The translations under genes and the position numbers were made by a program. The notes beneath the pieces are model-generated. The model ran no database searches. It worked only from the letters and a program-made list of their open reading frames with translations, and was not told where the DNA came from. Shown in pieces: positions 1 through 5,921 of a stretch of DNA of 5,921 bases. Origin of the DNA: Muribaculaceae bacterium (GTDB taxonomy: Bacteria; Bacteroidota; Bacteroidia; Bacteroidales; Muribaculaceae); the NCBI GenBank assembly GCA_009775535.1, contig VSPW01000124.1, positions 1 through 5,921 on the forward strand, in the 5' to 3' direction. Every line of letters starts with the position of its first letter. The stretch's first letter is position 1.

Positions 1-1
1 A

Positions 2-82
2 TTTGTATGTGCCTATCCCCAACAAATAATTGCAAGATTAGGTCAAGTGCTAGTAGAATATGTTGAGCCTGCCAGACAGTGA
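2..82 (+). CDS. Possible 3' end of a gene entering from the left edge (unrecognised)
   Basis: Reading frame 2 of the + strand is open from the window edge to a TGA at 80-82 and gives 26 residues ending LGQVLVEYVEPARQ. The peptide looks protein-like: an amphipathic stretch of alternating hydrophobic and polar residues with no low-complexity runs. Its codons (ATA, AGA, TTA, CTA, GTA) are AT-rich and unlike the GC-rich codons of the genes to the right. If it is real, it belongs to a gene of different composition, possibly acquired DNA. An open frame this short can occur by chance, and the opposite strand is also open over the same stretch. I do not recognise the family and would not assign a function. 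Confidence 0.27.
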   Translation, partial: FVCAYPQQIIARLGQVLVEYVEPARQ

Positions 83-170
83 ATTACAGCATCGTGGCAT
101 GAAATTCGGCTTAATCTTAACAAACTTTAACTAGAGCATAAACGCTTGAATGGTAGCAATATACTATCAG

Positions 171-205
171 ATCCCGAGAATGCAAAAATCCGTTAAACGG
201 GATTT
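171..205 (+). repeat. Overlapping inverted repeats; possible terminator- or attenuator-like structure
   Basis: ATCCCG at 171-176 is perfectly complementary to CGGGAT at 198-203, with a 21-base spacer. The same right arm can instead pair with the nearer AAATCCG at 186-192. That gives a compact hairpin (186-192 with 198-205) with a five-base TTAAA loop and one bulged G at 201. The two pairings exclude each other. There is no U-run after the right arm beyond TTT at 203-205, so a classical intrinsic terminator is not well supported. The structure could be a weak terminator for a gene on the left, a leader structure if transcription starts further upstream, or chance. Confidence 0.25.
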
Positions 206-233
206 AACACCTCCAGACGCATGCCGTTGGCAT

Positions 234-241
234 TAACTTTG
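234..241 (+). promoter_or_regulatory. Candidate Bacteroidota -7 promoter box for the 177-aa protein gene
   Basis: TAACTTTG matches the Bacteroidota primary-sigma -7 consensus TAnnTTTG exactly. It would place the transcript start near 248, leaving a leader of about 25 bases before the ATG at 274. No TTTG -33 element sits 19-21 bases upstream (about 209-214 reads acctcc), so the promoter would be weak or activator-dependent. A small palindrome, ATGCC-GTT-GGCAT at 221-233, directly abuts the box on its upstream side and could be an operator half-site pair, though it is short enough to be chance. Confidence 0.42.
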
Positions 242-273
242 TGCCGTAGTTTATATCCAAAAAGCGTTTTATC

Positions 274-807
274 ATGAAAAAAGAGACATTCAAGAAAAAG
301 ACGGTATCCGTTGAGATACCTGTTGAGATACTGTCGGCCATCGCGGCAAATCCGGCAGATGCGGCCGCCAATGCCGCGATATGTTCGGCTATAGCCGAAG
401 CGTCTGAGATACTTACCGAAGGACGGTTCAGCCCCGGCAAGGGCATACCGCCATCAGGACCAATAGACGCCTCCTCTATAGTGGAGCGGGCAAAGAAGAA
501 GGTGGAGCGGCGGGTAAAGGCCAGGGGTAAGGCCCGTAAGCGGCGTGAACGGAAAAAAGACATCATATGGGGCATGATGCAACAGCGCGGCGACGTGACA
601 TTCGAGCAGCTGGCCACCGTCATTCCGCCGTCAGCCATGAAACTCATAGATGCCGTTATGAACCCTGTGGAACAGCGGCATACGTCTGTCACCCTCGAAC
701 AGTTTGTGTCCATTGTCCTTCCGTTCTATTCCACATGGAGCAGCACCTATCCGATACATGTCCACCACCGGCAGCGGCGGTTCATGTCCAGACGCAAATA
801 CGCATGA
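274..807 (+). CDS. Hypothetical alanine-rich, basic small protein (177 aa)
   Basis: I do not recognise the family. Three regions are visible. Residues 1-45 begin with a lysine-rich start (MKKETFKKK), then a hydrophobic patch (VSVEIPVEIL) and an alanine-rich probable helix (about 21-46). Residues 48-65 form a Gly/Pro-rich linker. Residues 72-95 are very basic, almost entirely K, R, E and A, and look like a charged helix able to bind nucleic acid or membrane phosphates. Residues 97-150 look globular and mostly helical, and the tail (161-177) is rich in His and Arg. There is no signal peptide, membrane segment or cysteine motif. The ATG at 274 is preceded by an A-rich leader without a Shine-Dalgarno sequence, which is usual in Bacteroidota, and a -7-like box lies 33 bases upstream. 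It converges on mfd with 12 bases between the stop codons. A nucleic-acid-binding role is only an inference from charge. It may be lineage-specific; that it is expressed at all is not proven. Confidence 0.68.
   Translation: MKKETFKKKTVSVEIPVEILSAIAANPADAAANAAICSAIAEASEILTEGRFSPGKGIPPSGPIDASSIVERAKKKVERRVKARGKARKRRERKKDIIWGMMQQRGDVTFEQLATVIPPSAMKLIDAVMNPVEQRHTSVTLEQFVSIVLPFYSTWSSTYPIHVHHRQRRFMSRRKYA
756..787 (-). terminator. Stem-loop just downstream of mfd, possible 3'-end structure
   Basis: Read on the minus strand, ACATG (787-783) pairs with CATGT (760-756). Inside it CCGCCG (780-775) pairs with CGGTGG (770-765) through one G-U wobble, around a four-base loop. The structure begins 33 bases after the mfd stop codon and lies within the last codons of the opposing gene. 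No U-run follows it, so it is at best an atypical terminator or a 3'-end-stabilising hairpin. The G-U wobble is an A-C mismatch on the + strand, so the structure is stronger in the mfd transcript than in the opposing one. CATGTCCA also occurs as a direct repeat at 757-764 and 783-790. Confidence 0.25.
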
Positions 808-819
808 GCGGACTGCAGA

Positions 820-3800
820 TCACACCGGCTCCATGCCGATGATTTCCTCCAGTATGGCAAGGGCCTCGGCCGTGGTGGCCACATTGGCCACCGCGAACGA
901 GCGCCGGCTGTTCACCTCGCGGATCTTCACACGGCGCGGATACCTCTGCAGGTAGTTGAGCAGCTTGCCGAACATGGGCGACTGGTAGTAGGCCACATTT
1001 GTGTCATCCACAAAATATATGTACATGTTGCCTTGCTTGAGCGCAACCTTCTCGATGCCTAGCCGCCTGGCCAGCCTGCGCAGCGGCGGGATTCTTAGCA
1101 GCTCTACTGTCTCGGCCGGCATAGGGCCGAAACGGTCCTCGAGCCTAATCGCGAATGCCTGTAGGTCAAGGTCGCGGTCGATGCCGTCAAGCTCCTGGTA
1201 CAGGCTGATGCGTTCGCTTTCCTGAGGCACGTAATGCGCAGGCAGCAGCAGTTCCAGGTCGGATTCTATGACGCAGTCGGTCACATATTCCGTCTCATCC
1301 TGCCTTGCGGCGTTCTTCTCCGCGAAAGTGTCGGCGAACTCGCCCGTACGCAGTTCCATTACGGCCTCTTTGAGTATCTTTTGGTATGTCTCATATCCGA
1401 GGTCGGCTATGAATCCGCTCTGTTCGGCGCCAAGCAGGTTTCCAGCACCGCGTATGTCAAGGTCCTGCATGGCTATATGTATGCCGCTGCCAAGGTCTGA
1501 GAAGCTTTCGATTGCCTGTAGGCGTCGGCGCGCCACCGGTGTCAGCGGCACTTCCGGGGGCACAAGCAGGTAGCAGAAGGCCTTGCGGGCGCTGCGGCCT
1601 ACGCGTCCGCGCAACTGGTGCAGCTCGCTCAGCCCGAAGTTCTGTGCGTTGTTGATGATTATTGTGTTCACGTTGGGCATGTCAACCCCGCTCTCCACGA
1701 TTGTGGTCGAAAGCAATATGTCGTAGTCGTGGGCGGCAAAGTCGATTATGGACTTCTCCAGCTTTTCTGGCGGCATCTGTCCGTGGGCCACTATCACACG
1801 GGCGTCCGGCACAAGCCTGTGCAGCATCTCCTCCAGCCGGTAAAGCCCCTCTATGCGGTTGTTGATGAAGAACACCTGGCCGTTGCGTGCCATCTCGAAG
1901 TTTACAGATTCCATCACCAGCTCATCGCTCAGCGAGTTGACCGAAGTGATGATGGGATGGCGGTTGGCCGGAGGGGTGGTTATGGCCGACAGGTCGCGTG
2001 CCCCCATCAGGGAGAACTGCAGTGTGCGGGGTATCGGTGTGGCGCTCATAGTCAGCGTGTCAACGTTCACCTTAAGCTGCTTCAGTTTTTCCTTGACGGC
2101 GACGCCGAACTTCTGTTCCTCATCCACTACCAGAAGCCCAAGGTCCTTGAACTTCACGCTCTTGCCTATTATCTTGTGTGTCCCCACAAGGATATCGATC
2201 TTGCCTTCGGCCAGGTCGGCCAGTATCTCCTTTGTCTGCTTGGCCGTGCGGGCTCTCGACAGGTAGTCGACCCTCACGGGGAAATCCTTGAGGCGCTCGG
2301 AGAAAGTGACGAAATGCTGGTAGGCCAGCACGGTGGTGGGCACCAGTACTGCGGTCTGCTTGCCGTCTGCCGCCGCCTTGAATGCGGCGCGTATGGCTAT
2401 TTCGGTCTTTCCGAACCCAACATCGCCGCATATGAGCCTGTCCATCGGCCGTTCGCTTTCCATGTCGGCCTTTACGGCCTGCGTGGCCGTCAGCTGGTCG
2501 GGGGTGTCCTCGTATATGAACGAGGCCTCCAGTTCGTGCTGCATGTAGGAGTCGGGGGAGAAGCTGAACCCCTTTTCCTCGCGCCGGGCGGCATACAGCC
2601 GTATGAGGTCGCGTGCAATGTCCTTCAGTTTGGCCTTTGTGTGTTCTTTGACTCTGTTCCATGCGCCCGAGCCCAGCTTGTTGATCTTTGGGGGCACGCC
2701 CTCTTTCCCGCGGTACTTTGCCAGCTTGTGCAGGGCGTGGATCGATACGAAGATTATGTCGTCGTTCAGGTATGTGAGCTTTATCATCTCCTGGGTATGC
2801 CCGTTGACGTTGGTGCGGAGCAGGCCGCCGAACCGTCCCACGCCATGGTCGACGTGCACTATGTAGTCGCCCACCTCTATCGAGTTCAGCTCTTTTAGCG
2901 ACATTGCCAGCTTTCCGGAGCGTGCGCGGTCGCTCTTCAGGGAATATTTATGGAAACGGTCGAATATCTGGTGGTCTGTGAACACGCATGTGCGCGTCTG
3001 GTGGTCCAAGAAGCCCTCGTGAAGCGTGGATATGACAGGGGTGAATCCGATATTGTCTCCGCGGTCGGCGAAGATGGTCCTGAGCCGCTCTATCTGTTTG
3101 GTGCTGTCGCTGAGGATGTAAAGCGTGTACCCGTCCGCCTCCAGGCGTTTGAACGATTCGCTGATGAGGTCGAAATTCTTGTGGTATATGCCCTGTGGCG
3201 AGCACTTGAAGTCGATTGACGTTGCTTTTGAGGCGTCGGGTTGCGTGGCGGCGCTGAATTCCAGGCATCTGAACGATGCAAAGTCGGCTGCGAAGGCTTC
3301 CGGGTCCACCACCTGGGCCATAGCATTGGGGTCGCCTTCATCGGCTATCAGGCTGCTCTGGCTTATGCTTTCGCCGGCAATGGCCCTGATGCGTCCCACG
3401 GTGTATGAGGCATCGCGTACGGCCAGCAGCGTGTCTTTGCCTATGAAGCCCAGCAGTGACGTGCCCCCGCTCTGCCGGCTGACATTGGATGTCACCGCCA
3501 CCGACTGCATCTTCTGTTCCGACAGCTGGGTCTCTATGTTGAATGTGCGTATCGAGTCAATCTCGTCGCCGAAGAAGTCCACGCGGTATGGGAGTTCGTT
3601 GGAATAGCTGAATATGTCGAGCAGCGACCCGCGTATGGCGAATGTCCCGGGCTCGTATACGAAGTCCACTTCGCGGAATCCGTTGGCGCGCAGCCAGTCT
3701 TCTGTCTGACCCATGTCGGCCTGTGTGCCGGTGGCCAGCCTTAGGGTGTGGCTGTCTATGTCTTCGCGTGACGCCACTTTCTCCGCCAGGGCTTCGGGAT

Positions 3801-4179
3801 ATGTCACCACGACGGCTGGCCTCTGTCCTTCTGGGGCGTGCCAGCGGTTGAGGGTCTCGGTGCGGAGTATCTGCGACGGGGCGTCTGGCTGTCCGTACTT
3901 GATGTCGCGTTTATATCCCGATGGGAAAATCATCACGGCGTCATCGCCGAGTATGCGTGATAGGTCGTGGTACAGGTATCCGGCATCGTCCAGGGAGTCG
4001 CCTATCACCAGCAGGGGCGTGCTGCCGCAATATTTCCCTGGGATCCGGGAGAGCAGTACGGCTGCCGCCGAGCCGGCAAGCCCGTATATGCGGGGCGTGC
4101 CGCCCTGTCCCATTGCGGTTGACAATGCATCCTGTCTGGATTGCGTGAAGAATCTGTCGCTGAGATGTTGTATTTCCAT
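820..4179 (-). CDS. mfd: Transcription-repair coupling factor Mfd
   Basis: Mfd is a cytoplasmic ATP-driven DNA translocase that pushes stalled RNA polymerase off the template and recruits UvrA for transcription-coupled nucleotide excision repair. The 1119 residues are close to the 1148 of E. coli. Residues 1-340 are the UvrB-like module: a degenerate nucleotide loop (GLAGSAAAVL, 33-42) without GKT, then the conserved VDFVYEPGTFAIRG (171-184) and FFGDEIDSIR (202-211). The CarD-like RNA polymerase-binding domain spans about 430-495 (GDYIVHVDHGVGRF, 437-450). The helicase core has TPDQ (559-562), Walker A GDVGFGKTE (585-593), GTHK (666-669), DEEQ (686-689), SATPIPRT (712-719), STTIVESGVDMP (824-835) and QLRGRVGR (855-862). 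The translocation motif includes DLDIRGAGNLLGAEQSG (906-922), and the C-terminal regulatory domain is about 960-1119. The ATG at 4179 gives the expected N terminus. It follows the protease gene by 18 bases, so it is probably cotranscribed. No key residue is missing. Confidence 0.98.
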   Translation of the reverse strand: MEIQHLSDRFFTQSRQDALSTAMGQGGTPRIYGLAGSAAAVLLSRIPGKYCGSTPLLVIGDSLDDAGYLYHDLSRILGDDAVMIFPSGYKRDIKYGQPDAPSQILRTETLNRWHAPEGQRPAVVVTYPEALAEKVASREDIDSHTLRLATGTQADMGQTEDWLRANGFREVDFVYEPGTFAIRGSLLDIFSYSNELPYRVDFFGDEIDSIRTFNIETQLSEQKMQSVAVTSNVSRQSGGTSLLGFIGKDTLLAVRDASYTVGRIRAIAGESISQSSLIADEGDPNAMAQVVDPEAFAADFASFRCLEFSAATQPDASKATSIDFKCSPQGIYHKNFDLISESFKRLEADGYTLYILSDSTKQIERLRTIFADRGDNIGFTPVISTLHEGFLDHQTRTCVFTDHQIFDRFHKYSLKSDRARSGKLAMSLKELNSIEVGDYIVHVDHGVGRFGGLLRTNVNGHTQEMIKLTYLNDDIIFVSIHALHKLAKYRGKEGVPPKINKLGSGAWNRVKEHTKAKLKDIARDLIRLYAARREEKGFSFSPDSYMQHELEASFIYEDTPDQLTATQAVKADMESERPMDRLICGDVGFGKTEIAIRAAFKAAADGKQTAVLVPTTVLAYQHFVTFSERLKDFPVRVDYLSRARTAKQTKEILADLAEGKIDILVGTHKIIGKSVKFKDLGLLVVDEEQKFGVAVKEKLKQLKVNVDTLTMSATPIPRTLQFSLMGARDLSAITTPPANRHPIITSVNSLSDELVMESVNFEMARNGQVFFINNRIEGLYRLEEMLHRLVPDARVIVAHGQMPPEKLEKSIIDFAAHDYDILLSTTIVESGVDMPNVNTIIINNAQNFGLSELHQLRGRVGRSARKAFCYLLVPPEVPLTPVARRRLQAIESFSDLGSGIHIAMQDLDIRGAGNLLGAEQSGFIADLGYETYQKILKEAVMELRTGEFADTFAEKNAARQDETEYVTDCVIESDLELLLPAHYVPQESERISLYQELDGIDRDLDLQAFAIRLEDRFGPMPAETVELLRIPPLRRLARRLGIEKVALKQGNMYIYFVDDTNVAYYQSPMFGKLLNYLQRYPRRVKIREVNSRRSFAVANVATTAEALAILEEIIGMEPV

Positions 4180-4197
4180 TGCCTGTACTGCGTGCCT

Positions 4198-5862
4198 TTA
4201 TTTTTTCTTTTGCGGGGCTGAGAGCAGTTCCCGGTAGCGTGCGGTGTCTTTGAGCACCCTTGCCGCAGAATCCACGTCGATGTCATTGCGCAGCCTCTGT
4301 AGTATCTGTCCGCGTCCGGGATAGTATCTTTCGGATATTTCCATGCCCAATATCTCGCAGATGTCGGCCTTGTTGGTATCGAAGTCGCGGTCGAAGTCGC
4401 GTTTGAGCAGCCGTTGCAGCTCATCAAATTTGGCTGATACGGAGTCGTTCATGTATCCTTCGTTTTCTGTGGCCTCACGGAGCATCTTCAGGCCCGATTC
4501 GCAATATTTGTCGTAGTCGAGCTTTTCCGGGTCGATGAATTCCTTGAAGTCCTGGAAAATGGAATCGCTGACGGTGAATTCCTCGGCAGGGGCTATCGAA
4601 GGTGTGCGTGCGGCGAACCGGTTGGCGTAGTCGAATGTCCAGAAGCCGTTTGCCAGCGAGTAGAGAAGCCTGTTGCCGTCGGGGTACGACACTTTGATGT
4701 CCGGGGTTATGCCTCCGCCGTCGCGCACCTCCCGTCCGGCGCGAGTGGAGTAGACGTTTGTCAGGCTGTCGGGGATTCGGCTCACCGTGCCGTCGGCATT
4801 GCGGTGGGAGTAGTCGATGGCCTGTATCAGGCGTCCGCTGGGAATGTAGTATTTGGCTATGGTCACTTTCAGCAGGCCGTTGTATGGCAGCGGGCGTGTT
4901 CCCTGCACTAGCCCTTTGCCGAATGAGCGGTGGCCTACGATCACTGCGCGGTCGAGGTCCTGTAGCGCCCCGGCCACGATTTCCGAGCTGGATGCGGTGT
5001 TGCCGTTGATGAGCACCGCAAGCGGTATCTTTGTGTCGACAGGCTGCTGTGTGGTCTTGAACACTTTTTCCTGCATGGCGTCGCGGCCGCGGTATCGGAC
5101 CACTTCAGTACCCTTTGGCAGGAAAAGTCCTGCTATCTGTACGGCGCTTTCAAGCAGTCCGCCGCCGTTGTCGCGCAGGTCGAGCACGACCGACTTCACC
5201 CTGGGGTCTTTTTTCAGCTCCAGCAGGGCGTTGCGTACGGCGGGCGCGCTTTTTTCGTTGAATGTCGTAAGGTATATGTATCCTATCTCATCGGCCACCA
5301 CGCCGTAATAGGGCAGTGTGTTGACCGGGATGTTTGCGCGTGTTATGTCGAATGTCAGTATGGAGTCGGCGGAATACGGGCGCTTTACGGTGACTTTCAC
5401 ATCTGTGCCTGGCTGTCCCTTCAGGCGTTTGCTCACTTCCTCGTTGCTCATGCCCAGTGTGGTGTCGCCGTTTACCACCATTATCAGGTCGCCTGGACGC
5501 AGGCCGGCCTTGAGCGCGGGAGACCCGGGCTGCGGCTCGGAGATGTAGACGTTGTTGTCGCGCTGCACTATCAGGGACCCTATTCCGGCATATTCCCCTG
5601 AGGATATCGTGCGGAAATCCTTCTGCGCGTCCTCGGGAATGTATTCCGTATATGGGTCTATCTGGTTGAGCATCGAGTTGATGGCCGTATTTATGGACTT
5701 GTCGGCGTCGATTGTGTCGACGTATGTGGTCTGCAGTTCCCTGTATATGGAATTGAATATGTCGAGGTTGCGGCTGATGTCGGCCTTGCGGTCGGCTGCT
5801 ATCGATGCCACCGCCCCAGCCAGTATTGCCCCTGCTGCGATTGTCAGTGTGTAGCGTTTCAT
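4198..5862 (-). CDS. S41-family C-terminal processing protease (Ctp/Tsp-like, PDZ)
   Basis: This is a periplasmic or envelope serine protease of the Tsp/CtpA family, which trims or degrades proteins from their C termini. The protein has 554 residues. It starts with a signal peptide (MKR, hydrophobic core about 5-20, likely cleavage near Ala22-Ala23) with no lipobox cysteine. A helical N-terminal segment (30-90) is followed by a PDZ domain (about 92-165; PALKAGLRPGDLIMVVNG at 115-132). The S41 core runs from about 190 to 390 and includes VVLDLRDNGGG (225-235). The Ser-Lys dyad is inferred as Ser291 in NTASSSE and Lys316 in FGKG, spaced 25 residues apart as in Tsp (430/455) and CtpB (309/334); Gln320 sits four after the lysine. 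A charged helical C-terminal region (about 425-554) ends in QKKK. The middle serine of TASSSE is alanine in many homologues. The first ATG is chosen because it gives the signal peptide. It lies about 45 bases after a -7 box and 18 bases before mfd. Physiological substrates cannot be told from sequence. Confidence 0.96.
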   Translation of the reverse strand: MKRYTLTIAAGAILAGAVASIAADRKADISRNLDIFNSIYRELQTTYVDTIDADKSINTAINSMLNQIDPYTEYIPEDAQKDFRTISSGEYAGIGSLIVQRDNNVYISEPQPGSPALKAGLRPGDLIMVVNGDTTLGMSNEEVSKRLKGQPGTDVKVTVKRPYSADSILTFDITRANIPVNTLPYYGVVADEIGYIYLTTFNEKSAPAVRNALLELKKDPRVKSVVLDLRDNGGGLLESAVQIAGLFLPKGTEVVRYRGRDAMQEKVFKTTQQPVDTKIPLAVLINGNTASSSEIVAGALQDLDRAVIVGHRSFGKGLVQGTRPLPYNGLLKVTIAKYYIPSGRLIQAIDYSHRNADGTVSRIPDSLTNVYSTRAGREVRDGGGITPDIKVSYPDGNRLLYSLANGFWTFDYANRFAARTPSIAPAEEFTVSDSIFQDFKEFIDPEKLDYDKYCESGLKMLREATENEGYMNDSVSAKFDELQRLLKRDFDRDFDTNKADICEILGMEISERYYPGRGQILQRLRNDIDVDSAARVLKDTARYRELLSAPQKKK

Positions 5863-5906
5863 TTATATGTTCTGGTTGTGTTGTGAAGTATAGCCATATT
5901 AACCAA

Positions 5907-5914
5907 CAAAGGTA
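5907..5914 (-). promoter_or_regulatory. Bacteroidota -7 promoter box upstream of the protease-mfd pair
   Basis: Read on the minus strand, TACCTTTG matches the Bacteroidota housekeeping -7 consensus TAnnTTTG exactly. It predicts a transcript start near 5900-5903 and a leader of about 40 bases that ends in an A-rich stretch (acatataaat) before the ATG. The matching -33 TTTG would fall at about 5934-5939, outside the window, so only half of the promoter can be judged. Its position makes it the natural promoter for the protease gene and, by read-through across the 18-base gap, for mfd. Confidence 0.6.
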
Positions 5915-5921
5915 CTAAAAC

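Larger units (their letters stand above)
83..273. other. AT-rich intergenic region upstream of the small basic protein gene
   Basis: No convincing open frame covers this stretch. It is about 40% GC, against roughly 60% in the genes to the right, as expected of a regulatory or non-coding spacer. It holds two competing inverted repeats (171-205), a 5-bp perfect palindrome with a 3-base centre (ATGCC-GTT-GGCAT, 221-233) and a -7-like box (234-241). I looked for tRNA-like T-arm sequence, long direct repeats and insertion-sequence ends and saw none. It most likely serves as the leader and promoter region of the gene starting at 274. Confidence 0.6.

Noticed and set aside
1..32. TTTG at 2-5 with TAATTG at 27-32 as a full Bacteroidota promoter
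   Set aside because: The 21-base spacing fits, but the -7 part does not match TAnnTTTG beyond TAnnT, and it would lie inside the possible gene tail.
1..120. Possible tRNA or tmRNA fragment at the left edge
   Set aside because: There is no GGTTC-type T-arm, no CCA-adjacent acceptor pairing and no cloverleaf complementarity.
204..713. Open frame of 169 codons on the minus strand opposite the small basic protein gene
   Set aside because: Its translation is rich in Ser, Ala, Met and Phe without domain-like pattern, and its start lies inside the opposing coding region. The + strand frame has a better leader, a -7-like box and a more protein-like sequence.
2120..2662. Open frame of 180 codons on the minus strand inside mfd in another frame
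   Set aside because: It overlaps the mfd Walker A region out of frame and is rich in Arg, Gly and His, typical of a shifted GC-rich reading. mfd itself is intact, so this is not a frameshift remnant.
1618..2898. Long open frame of 426 codons on the + strand, antisense to the helicase core of mfd
   Set aside because: It lies wholly opposite a highly conserved coding region of mfd. Its translation is rich in His, Val, Leu, Cys and Gly, as expected of the complement of GC-rich codons, and it shows no recognisable domain. Long antisense open frames are common in GC-rich genes.
4005..4427. Minus-strand open frame of 140 codons bridging the protease end and the mfd start
   Set aside because: Both flanking genes are complete with proper ends, and this frame shows no conserved motif. 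It is an out-of-frame shadow.
4678..4729. Residues 487-496 of the protease C-terminal region and the acidic-basic repeat RDFDRDFD as a possible metal-binding loop
   Set aside because: The actual repeat is at about residues 488-495 (near 4377-4401) and is a short charged repeat within a helical region. It matches no EF-hand or dockerin pattern.

Overview
The window looks like chromosomal DNA of a Bacteroidales bacterium, perhaps a GC-rich gut lineage such as a Muribaculaceae or Alistipes relative; the family-level placement is a guess. Three things point to Bacteroidota. A TAnnTTTG-type -7 promoter box precedes the leftmost-reading gene. The starts carry no clear Shine-Dalgarno sequence, only A-rich leaders. 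The Mfd and C-terminal processing protease sequences have the Bacteroidota style. Protein-coding DNA on the right is roughly 60% GC, whereas the first 240 bases are about 40% GC by hand count.

Layout, left to right. Bases 1-273 are AT-rich and mostly non-coding. They may include the last 26 codons of a gene entering from the left (2-82, weakly supported), a pair of overlapping and mutually exclusive inverted repeats (171-205), and a -7-like promoter box (234-241). A small gene on the + strand (274-807) encodes a 177-residue alanine-rich, strongly basic protein that I do not recognise. Twelve bases further on, the end of mfd is met head-on. mfd (820-4179, minus strand) encodes the complete transcription-repair coupling factor. 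Upstream of it on the same strand, 18 bases away, is a complete S41-family C-terminal processing protease gene (4198-5862). A Bacteroidota -7 box lies about 45 bases before that gene, at the right edge of the window.

The protease and mfd are tightly spaced, codirectional and probably cotranscribed from the promoter at the right edge. Their jobs differ: periplasmic or envelope proteolysis versus removal of stalled RNA polymerase and recruitment of nucleotide excision repair in the cytoplasm. The cotranscription therefore probably reflects housekeeping gene packing, not one pathway. Both proteins appear intact, with all key catalytic motifs present. I see no mobile element, CRISPR array, rRNA or tRNA. 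I also find no convincing evidence of a new biological system; the only uncharacterised item is the small basic protein and its AT-rich upstream region.
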